DNA of 64,000 nucleotides, from the NCBI RefSeq assembly GCF_000003815.2, contig NC_049982.1, positions 21,114,695 through 21,178,694 of the forward strand. The letters are read 5' to 3'. A program made the translations under genes and the position numbers. Shown here in pieces: positions 55,222-64,000 of the stretch. The notes under the pieces are model-generated. The model did not search any database. It had not been told where the DNA came from and was given only the letters and a program-made list of their open reading frames with translations. Positions within the stretch are counted from its first letter, which is position 1; every line of letters starts with the position of its first letter. This stretch comes from Branchiostoma floridae. Its lineage: Eukaryota > Chordata > Leptocardii > Amphioxiformes > Branchiostomatidae.

Positions 55222-58200
55222 ATGAGGAAACGAGGTATTTTTGCGGCTTTTATGGTGGTGAGTTTCGTTGTGGGGTGGGGGGTGTTGACCCTGTACTCTC
55301 CCCACCATGCAACGTACGCTATCGGGCTGCAGAAGGCGGGGAGACATCCCAGATCACGCCTTAAGGGCAGGAGGGGACATACAGGTGAGATAGTACAGCT
55401 GGCAAGGTGATATAGAACTGTAACCTACATTTTACTTATTTATTTATTTATTAGGATTCTCCACACTGGAGGGTATGGCGGCCTACTTTTACTTACTTCG
55501 TACAGCACTACAGCTTAACCAGTTCTGCTATGTTTTATTTTCTTGTGTCGATGGGCTTTACAAATTATATAAATATTAATATTCATTTTTTTTCTATTAT
55601 AAAGGTTGGTAATAAGCCTTCTCACTTTAACGTTAGTCAGGACGCATGTGCGGCGACAGGAATTCTAGGTATTCTAGGTATTATGTCAAATTATGTAAAG
55701 GGTAAGACCAAGGAGCTTTTATCTTGGTAACAGAGGCGGCGGCAGCAAATTTCGAACTTGACTGACAGAATTTTGCAGCACATGTAGCGCCGAAGGCTCG
55801 ACAATCCTAGGGGGGTCCGGGGGCATGCTCCCCCGGGAAAATTTGAAATCTTGACCCTCTAATTTCTAAAACGCCATTTCCTGCGTTTTGATGGGCAAAT
55901 TTTGCTGCCAGACTAAGCTAAGTTTGATGGCAATTCTGTAACAAAGACACATGGTTTTTAGTAGCGAGGGCGATGCCCCCAAAATATTTTCACGATTTCG
56001 AGTACCGAAGATGCGAGCTGTCGCAAGGTTGGTCTGGGGAAATTTCGAAATCTGCACCCTCTGAAATGGCATTTTCTGTATTTTTAGGGACAAATTTTGC
56101 TGGCAGACTATGCTAAATCTAATGCCATTTTTGTCAAAGAAAGAAATTGTTTGAGGGCGATGACCCACACAAATTTTCGCCATGTCGTTGTGAGCGCCCG
56201 AGGTGCAAGTTATCGCTAGGGAGGTCCGGAGAAAATTTGAAATCTTGACCGTCTGAAACGTCATGTCCTGTATTTGGGGGCCACATTCTGCTTGTAAACT
56301 AAGCTAAGTACGATAGTAAGATTCAGTTAAAAAGATTTTTGAGAGCGACACTCCCGCAAAATTTGTCCTGCGCCGAAGACGCGGGCCGTCACAAGGGAGG
56401 TCTGGCGAAATTTGAAATCGGGACTCTCTGAAACGCCATTTCTTGCATTTTCGGGGGTAAATTTTGCCGTTAGACTAGCTTGATTTAATGAAATTTCCAT
56501 CATCAAAAAAATACAAAAGGGTTTCAGCTTGCTTTTTCTGGGGGGGCGACGCCCCNNNNNNNNNNNNNNNNNNNNNNNNNNNNNNNNNNNNNNNNNNNNN
56601 NNNNNNNNNNNNNNNNNNNNNNNNNNNNNNNNNNNNNNNNNNNNNNNNNNNNNNNNNNNNNNNNNNNNNNNNNNNNNNNNNNNNNNNNNNNNNNNNNNNN
56701 NNNNNNNNNNNNNNNNNNNNNNNNNNNNNNNNNNNNNNNNNNNNNNNNNNNNNNNNNNNNNNNNNNNNNNNNNNNNNNNNNNNNNNNNNNNNNNNNNNNN
56801 NNNNNNNNNNNNNNNNNNNNNNNNNNNNNNNNNNNNNNNNNNNNNNNNNNNNNNNNNNNNNNNNNNNNNNNNNNNNNNNNNNNNNNNNNNNNNNNNNNNN
56901 NNNNNNNNGAGACATTTCCGTATAAAGAGGATGCCTAGGCTAGCTAACTCTAGCCCTCACCTCAACCCTGACCCCAAATCAACTCAACCCTATATAGCTA
57001 GCTCTGATTCTCACCCAGACCCAAATCCTAACTATAAGTATAACCATAACCCTAGTCGTCCTGGACATGGTACCATTAGCTGACCTAATCAACTAGAGGC
57101 TGAATAGTCAAACAAAGTGCAGAGTTGTCCTGATATCATTGTCGTATTTACCCTGCCAATGAGGGGTGGAGGGGAGACTAGTTCAAGTTTGGGACTGCAT
57201 CTTTGCCACAGCACCGACTTTTAACAAGTCAGCTCCTGTGGAAAGTAGCTGAGTAGTTACTAGAATGGCTAGGTACAGTCCACTCAGATCGTGACTCAAG
57301 AACCTCATTCTCCTGGTCCAAACAAGACTATCTTATACCTTCCCAGGGAACATCAAACTAGGTAAGGAACACCCTCACGTCAGGGAGATCCTCTATAACC
57401 GTCTCCCTAAGTGTGGCAGCACCAGTCTGAAGGCTCTGACCAGGAGACTCGCCAAGAAAAACCAGTTTTACTTCAAGGAGTCCAAAATCTGGGACCAGTT
57501 CCAGCTGAACCAGACTGGATTGGTTAGTAAAAATGACCTTTCAGTGGTCTTGTGGGTACAGTTATTTTGTTTTGGCTAAGATGATGCAAGAAGAAAATTT
57601 AGTTTCAGTTTATGTGTTAGTAGGATTATGATAATAGATTGAAAAGCAGCAACTATGATGATGAAATTTTATCATTAATAGATCAATTAACATGAGCTGT
57701 TCTGCAAGAAATAAGAAACTGATTACAGAAATAGAATTGATAGTGAAGTACAATGTTGTACCAGAAAGCTGAAAGTACACCATGCATATATAGCAGTCCT
57801 GCAGTACTGCAAGTAAAAGCTAGAGGGCGTATTTTATCCAGCATTCAAAGATAGCCTTGCACAGGGATCTGATATTCATCTTCTCTATTTCAGAAAGCCT
57901 TTGCAGAAGACTTCTACACAGTTCCATCACCTTTTATCTATGAAAGACATGTCTACCTCGTTGATTTTGAGCAGTAAGTTCCAATAGATATTGTATTTTT
58001 CTACAATAATGGGCTTAAGGTTTCATTATTGAGTTGCATGTAATGTATGTTATCTGTACATTGTATGGTTAGATGATTCAGTCATGAAAAAAGGATTGTT
58101 CTCAGAAAAATTGTAATGTGTGACATTTTTGAACATGCGACATTTGTTTTGTATCTTTCTAGACTTGGCCTGAAGAGCCCTAAGTACATCAACCTGGTCC

Positions 58201-61200
58201 GTGACCCGCTGGATAGACTAGTATCATCCTACCACTTCATGCGCTACGGGCGCAAGGGTGGACCGAACCACATCGTGACACATTTGTTTAACAAGTACCA
58301 CAACGAGACTGACAGGAATCAGGTGAGTGTGGTGGTCACACGAGGTCACACCTGCTGCTGGGATCAAACCATTATCCCATAAGGGGGCTGTACCAGACAG
58401 TCAGTAAGACATCCACTCTTGAATTTCTAAACAAGATCAGTTACTTTTCAAATTGGCAGTTGATGCAACTATCTAAAGCTCTGTTTGGCTCCTCTGATCA
58501 CAAAGTTGTGTGGCAGCTTTGTACTGCGATAAACGACACACGGCACATATTACAGTTGTAGGTCACTTCAAGTGCAACTCTGCATCTGCCACAAATTTTT
58601 TTAACAAAGTATTTTTTCTGCGTTTTGTTTCTCAGACCTTTGATTCCTGTGTTTTGAACAAGTCGAAGGAGTGTTGGGGACAGAGGGTTAACCTGATGAC
58701 ACGCTTCTTCTGTGGGCAGGACCCTGTGTGCAGGTAAGACACACAACTTTCACCTAGCCTGACTAACATCATGCTCCCAGCGGCCGGCCCTACAGTTGCC
58801 ACCACCTAAGAGGGGGTCATTAACCCCAGGGAGAGATTGTGTAAACCAATTGGCTAACTTTCACCAGACATAAGGAAAGACAGTTAAGTTTTGGATAGAA
58901 TGTGGATTTGAATTGCAATCCAGCAATTATCCATACCTGTTATATGCTTATTTCTCAAAGTTACTTTTAAATCATTGGTTTTTGTATGTTTATGTTTTAA
59001 AGCTTGGTTGTAAGAGTTTGCTATTGTAACGTTTTTTAGCAGGAAGTTATTGAAAGTTATGCAAGCTGACACTTTGAAGAAATCTTGAGAATGTAGCCCC
59101 AGATCCAAAAGTAACTCAATGGGAAATAAGTATGTGGAAGAAAATGACCCGTTTTTAACGGGTTTTTGGAAAAACCAGTCCAGTCCGGAATGCGGAAAAC
59201 CCTGTCCAGTCTGAAAAGAGGGTCTGCATGGGGGTATACGTTGTAAGCTACTAAGTACTAGTATACAACAACATTTCTTTAATATGGCTAAGCACAGAAA
59301 TAACATCAACTTGAAGTGTGACGCAATGTCATACAAAAATTATAACTTAACAAAAATCATCCATCATTGTTAGGGACCGTACGGCATTTAGCGAGGGGGG
59401 AGGGCCGGTCGCCAGGGGGGGGAGGGCCAAGCAAAAAAATATTTTGCCAGGGGGAGGGCCTAGCAAATTTTTTTTTACTTGGGGGGAGGGCCAAGCAAAA
59501 AAAAATAGCTTGGTCTGCCAGCAAAATATGTCCCTTAAAATCCAAGAAACGGCGTTTCAGAGGGTCAAGATTTCAAAATTTTTCTGGACCTCTGCAAGAG
59601 ATCGCCCGAGGTTCAGGCGCTCGGAACACAGTGAACATGCGAAAGGGAGGGGGCGGGGCTTATGCATGACGCCCTCGAAAACCTTCTTCACGTACAGAAA
59701 TGTTATTAAACTCTGTATTAGTCTGCCAGCAAAATTTACCCCTGTCTTATTGCCCTCAAAATGTAAGAAATGGCGTTTCAGAGCTCGAGGGTAAATATTT
59801 GTAAATTTCCCTGGATCCCTTTTGACGTGACCGGCCTCGCGCCTTTGATGACCGACATCGTGATAATGTGTTTGGGGGGGATTTAATTTTGTATTTCTAA
59901 ATTGAAATGCTATTAAAGTTAGCTTTGTTTGTCAGCAAAATATCTCCTCAAACTGAAGGAAATAGCTTTTAAGAGGGTCAAGATTTCAAAATTCTCCCGG
60001 ACCTACCTTGCGATTCTTCGTGCCTTTGGTGCCGAACATGGTGTTCGGAACGTCGTTCTCAAAAACTTGAAACCCTCGTATTTTTTTGTCATAGAAATGT
60101 CATCCAACCAGCAAATTTTCCCATAAAAAAGCAATGCAGGAAATCGTGGCAAAAAAGCGTGGCATTTCTAAAAGATCTCCTGCAAGTCTGCGGTCTCACG
60201 CCCGCCGGCGACCGGTCTTACCCCGCCGTGGGAAATCAGCGTACGCGTCGCGCCCCCCTCCCCACTACAGTTTTGGAAGTCGAATCGTGCTGTCGTTTTG
60301 GTTTTCATTTCCCCCCCCCCCCCCCCCCCCCCGATTTACCGTAAGTTATTACCACCACAGAACCAAGAAAAAGTCCAAAATATATGTAAATTGAAAATAG
60401 TTTCCGTCAAGCCGCTCAGGCCCGCGAGCTTGCAATACGTAAATTTAGGGAGCGGGGCGCGCCGCTTCGTGGCGCAAATCTACTAGAAATCCAGGTACAA
60501 ATGCTTTTTAGGTGTTGTTTTAATATCAAAACAATGAAATAGCTTCTATAAAGCAAATATTTATGCCTCTATGAAGCAGATATTTATCCCTCTATTAAGC
60601 AGATATTTTGAGCCATTCTGTTTTCTTTTTTTTACTAGGGGTGAGAGATTTGCTTCTCGATGAAAATCATGAAAAAGTATGACGCAAAGGACATTTCCGA
60701 ATGCGGGAGCGCAGTGTTTTATTGGCGTCTTGAATATTTTTTTTCAAAGTTGATAGGAGGGGGGAGGGCCAAGCAAAAATATTTTGTCTTGGGGGGAGGG
60801 CCTAGCAAAAAAAAATTTACCTGGGGGGAGGGCCATGCAAAAATTTTTTGACCCGACCCTCTGGCGACCGGCCCTCCCCCCTCACTAAACGCCGTACGGT
60901 CCCTTACTTCTGTCACTGTGCATCATATAAAAAACTTTTACTCTATAAGTCTTTGAGACTGAACATGCCATTAGCCTTACGGCATAATTTTGCAAATAAA
61001 ACACATTATTTTTTAAAGGATACATAGTTGTATATAGCTCACAACTTGTACTGGGGTTTGAAAAATGCCATCTCGGCTTTATTGTAGTGCATTGTAAAAT
61101 ATATGTGATGTTATAACATTGAGTACCAAAGTCGTGTTGATATTGAAACCTTTCGCAGTCATTCTATTAAACCAGGATTTAAACAGACCAGCTCTCAAAA

Positions 61201-62354
61201 TGAGTGCTGCACACTTATTATTTGAAGAAAACCTTTCAAAGCCTGTCTTTGTAATGTATTGGCACTATTTAACAACCCGAAATTGACGGACACTCACTAT
61301 CTATTGTTTGATGGTCATGCAATGGGTGTAATTCTCTCCCCCTCATGTCCTACCAGATAAGTGTTAATTGGGTACTTTGCATTTGACAGAACTGACTTTG
61401 TGTGCATGCATATTGCACCTTTGGGTCACTCATTATGCTGCCGATTCTATAGTTATGTGTATCAGTTTAGTGTAAGTGCTGTCTAAAGTAATAGTTTTAA
61501 GCATTGCCAGGAACCCCTATGCAGACCCTCTTTTCAGACTGGACAGGGTTTTCCGCCCCATTTCCCTATCTGGACTGGACAGGGTTTTCCGAAAACCCGT
61601 TTTTAACACTGACACACTTAATATGAGCATCAGAGGTCTGGTAAACTGTCTGCATGTAGTTGTTGGTGCCTCTTGTGACTCTTATTTGTGCCTGTCCTAC
61701 TCCTGTTCTGCAGAGAGCCATCCATTCAGGCACTGGAGAAGGCCAAGGAGAACATCCGGAGACACTACCTGGTGGTGGGCCTGCTGGAGGACTTCAACAG
61801 TTTCCTGAAGGTGCTGAGCAGGATCCTACCACAGTTCTACAGGGGGGTGACGGACTTGTGGAAAGATCTGGGTAAGTCCACATGGGTGCAAGTTTTTTAG
61901 GGGGATGTTAGCCAGTTTTGGTGGGAGAATGTAGGATTTTGGGTTGTGAGTGCGCAGGCTTAAATATTTAGGGACTTAATGGCTACAGTTCCAACTTTGA
62001 AATCAGTTACAAATGATGTTGTAAAGGCATGTTGTGCTGGAACCTTTCCAATACATCGCCATATGCATGTTTGTGTATCATTTCCGTTCATATTGATGTG
62101 TGCCTATGTTTGTGTACCTTTTCTACCAGTGCATAATACAATGTGTGTATGGTGCACTTGTATGATGTGTCCCTACTTGTGTTTCTCCCTGCCCAGCTCC
62201 AAGTGTGCAGGAAGCCCAGAAGACAGTGAAGAAACAGCCCCCCTCCCCCCTGGCTCAGAAGGTCATGCGCCAGAGGATGGACCTTGACTATCAACTGTAC
62301 TCGTTTATTGAGGATCGCTTTCGTAGGCAGAAACTTGAATTAGGCATTCAATAG
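55222..62354 (+). CDS. UST: Glycosaminoglycan uronyl 2-O-sulfotransferase (UST/HS2ST family)
   Basis: Exons: 55222-55384, 57347-57522, 57894-57973, 58163-58322, 58636-58733, 61714-61871, 62197-62354; 330 residues, phases consistent. Type II Golgi protein: short basic N-tail, helix at about 6-26, then the lumenal sulfotransferase. It transfers sulfate from PAPS to the 2-O position of uronic acid in chondroitin/dermatan or heparan sulfate. The PAPS 5'-phosphosulfate loop is YNRLPKCGSTS (71-81), the likely catalytic His is in ERHVYLVDF (His132), and the 3'-phosphate site is INLVRDPLDRLVSSY (Arg153, Ser161). Later landmarks are FFCGQDPVC and the C-terminal MDLDYQLYSFIEDRF. The KCGS loop and the C-terminus favour UST over HS2ST1, but substrate is inferred. 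Introns 1 and 5 hold repeats and the 59373-60903 transposon. Confidence 0.88.
55735..56555 (+). repeat. Array of at least four ~190-bp units (intron of UST-like gene)
   Basis: Landmarks 'accctct...aaacgccatttcc' fall near 55853, 56054, 56246 and 56423, at spacings of 201, 192 and 177 bp. Each is followed by 'aaattttgctg' and 'agactaagc' variants and a 'gcgccgaagac' or 'gcgggc' block. The array runs into an N gap, so its length is unknown. Confidence 0.8.
56556..56908. other. Assembly gap (353 N)
   Basis: A run of N at the edge of the ~190-bp array, probably unresolved repeat units. Confidence 1.
56935..57065. repeat. Degenerate CCCTAA-like low-complexity tract
   Basis: Words such as 'ctcaaccctgaccc', 'ctcaaccctata' and 'ataaccataaccctag' give a loose 6-bp rhythm close to the vertebrate-type telomere repeat, but no two perfect adjacent units are present. 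Confidence 0.5.
59150..59235. repeat. Left arm of an inverted repeat flanking transposon copy 2
   Basis: 'aaaaccctgtccagtctgaa' and 'gagggtctgcat' reappear inverted at 61515-61610 ('atgcagaccctcttttcaga', then 'ctggacagggtttt'), 2.3 kb away in the same intron. In both arms the 'ctgtccagt' motif is doubled. Confidence 0.75.
59373..60903. mobile_element. 1.5-kb TIR DNA transposon, copy 2
   Basis: Same ends as 15760-17303 (GGGACCGTACGG ... CCGTACGGTCCC), flanked by TTA on both sides (59370-59372, 60904-60906). It differs from copy 1 by scattered substitutions and small indels, and by a run of 22 C at 60311-60332 where copy 1 has six. No transposase. It sits in intron 5 of the UST-like gene. Confidence 0.93.
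61515..61610. repeat. Right arm of the inverted repeat flanking transposon copy 2
   Basis: See 59150-59235. The motif 'ctggacagggttttccg' occurs twice here about 40 bp apart. Confidence 0.75.
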
Positions 62355-63320
62355 TCACTTCTGGTATAGTGAAATCTAATAAGCATGCAAGAAACAGTCA
62401 TATAAAGCAGAAATTATACTTCATATAGGATGATAGTACTTCAAAATTTGGAAAAGTAGATTGAAGTTTTAAACTTAATGATATCTATCTGCATTATTGT
62501 GATATTGCCAACCAATCATTAAACAGCATTAGGGGTTGCCTTAGTTCAGATGTTATCAGTCTGAGCCAATCAGGGATAAGTACATGTAGGGCACCGTTGG
62601 GGTTACTTTGAGTCAACTGTCCCACGCACATGTTACTTAACAGGCACACAGGGGTTACCTGGGGTGAGATCTGTGTCATGTGACACCACAAACCAATCAG
62701 TAGACAAGGAATCAATGGCTACTAAGGGTCAGTCATAAAAAAAGAAGAGAGTCCTGATTGTTTTCTGTCCTTTGAGACAGAAGCACATGCTCAGAAACTA
62801 GAAGAGATTGTAGAAAGGTTAGTTAGGTAAGAGGCTCTGGGGACTCCCTAGGTAGGCTGGCAGAATGCAGAATGCATGAAATCAACAGGAGTGGGTGTAC
62901 ATATTTGTATGCATTGGGTTTGTAGTCTTGCTGTGAAGAGCTGAGATTTTGCCAAAATGTTTCACAGGAACAGCAACTGATGGTACTGTAAATCTTGACA
63001 CATTTGCAGTTGTTGTATTTTTGCAGTTTTCCTGCTGACCTATCCAGTGCAAATCCATAATGCTGCAAACATGTCTATTTGTATACCTACCATACTGCAG
63101 AATTGATCAACAATAATTTTGAAACACTGAAAAAACATCCCTTTCCCTTGTAGAACAAAATAAAACCACTGCAAAAGTAAATGAAAAAAAAAATCACAAT
63201 AATGCATGACATCAACAGGAGTGGGTGTATATTGTCATGCCCAGCATGCCTTTAGTTTGTAGTCCTTCTGTGCAGAGCTGAGATTTTGCATGTTTCACAG
63301 GACCCAATAAAAGCACTTAC
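62355..63320 (+). other. Probable 3' UTR of UST-like gene with an internal duplication
   Basis: Candidate poly(A) signals aataaa at 63159-63164 and 63306-63311. About 95 bp starting 'atcaacaggagtgggtgta' occurs at 62880 and again at 63212, both including 'gagctgagattttgc' and 'tttcacagga'. Confidence 0.55.
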
Positions 63321-64000
63321 AAGATCATGTAAGGGTACTGGTAACTTTGATTTCAAAAGCCTCCCTGGCTCTTATTAAATGTAGTTCAATGCTCTGTATT
63401 GTGCCATAGGAAATTTATAAATAGTGGATATCAAGTGAATTTTGCATCATCAGATGGATGTTATTTCATTTTTGATTTTCAGATTCTTTACTGGCTTCAA
63501 GGACTCTGAACCATACATATGACTGTACTTATGTACAGTAGGTATATTTTTATTACAAGTGTTATAGAGCTAATGGCCAAATATGGTAAGGTTAGTGAAG
63601 GAGACACTATACTGTGTATTGATGATGCCTGGTTGGAGTAAGGATGTCGCTTTATTTCCTGATAATGCTCTGTCCTTTTATTTCCTGATGCAGGTGACAG
63701 CAATATGTTTCATATATGCTTTAAGTCAACTATTAGGGAACATGTCATTTTATCCTTTCTTAGAGGGAAATTTAAAACATGCAATATGTGTCGTATATAT
63801 AGCAATAATATATGTTATACGGTATTGTATATATTCTACTGTTACTGCTGACCAGTTTGGGGCATATTTGTGATTCCCTTCAAGATGAAAATTGTAAGTG
63901 TACATTGTATGTGTAAGAGATCAAGTTGTGCCAATTGTATGTTTGGTTTAAGAGTGTCATGGACATGGTACGTCACATTGCAGTACTGTCAAGTACAGTA
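63321..64000. other. Non-coding stretch at the window end
   Basis: A/T-rich sequence. The 96-codon frame at 63583 has no motif or splice support. Confidence 0.4.

Overview
The window looks like a chordate nuclear genome, most likely an amphioxus (Branchiostoma). The genes have many short exons with GT-AG introns. COPS4 and a glycosaminoglycan 2-O-sulfotransferase are close to their vertebrate orthologues, and the introns are full of small inverted-repeat transposons and decayed LINEs. There are three runs of N (10659-10902, 52866-53197, 56556-56908), so this is a draft scaffold. The species call is inference; no species-specific marker is present.

Layout. (1) 1-19085 is dominated by repeats. 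Scattered minus-strand exons with compatible phases suggest an uncharacterised secreted or membrane protein gene reading leftward from a signal-peptide exon at 18986-19085. (2) 21755-30886 (+) is gene A, a 10-exon secreted or surface protein: signal peptide, Ig domain, ShK domain, a domain with a gluzincin-type zinc site (HEFSH, then EYFAE), and a hydrophobic C-terminus. A second signal-peptide exon with the same splice phase lies at 25340-25412. (3) 33131-47102 (+) is gene B, its tandem paralogue. It has the same order and phases of exons and the same domains, then a long Thr/Ser/Pro mucin-like stalk with a 13-unit 33-bp VNTR, one transmembrane helix and a short tail. (4) 47103-52227 is non-coding and repeat-rich. 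(5) 52583-54618 (-) is COPS4, COP9 signalosome subunit 4, partly hidden by a gap. (6) 55222-62354 (+) is a seven-exon 2-O-sulfotransferase (UST-like), head-to-head with COPS4 across about 600 bp.

Mobile DNA is the second theme. Two nearly identical 1.5-kb TIR elements (15760-17303 and 59373-60903) have 3-bp YTA target duplications. Two hAT-like MITEs have 8-bp duplications, one of them 7/8, and one interrupts a repeat whose sister copy shows the empty site. A degenerate ~190-bp unit recurs inside several unrelated TIR elements. There are three decayed LINE fragments and several foldback elements with visible target duplications.

The most unusual system is the tandem pair A/B. Both encode putative surface proteins that present a zinc-peptidase-like domain behind Ig and ShK modules. 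They differ mainly in how they are anchored and how far from the membrane they are held. I know no named vertebrate gene with this architecture. The exon models were made by hand-splicing from consensus sites and need transcript support.
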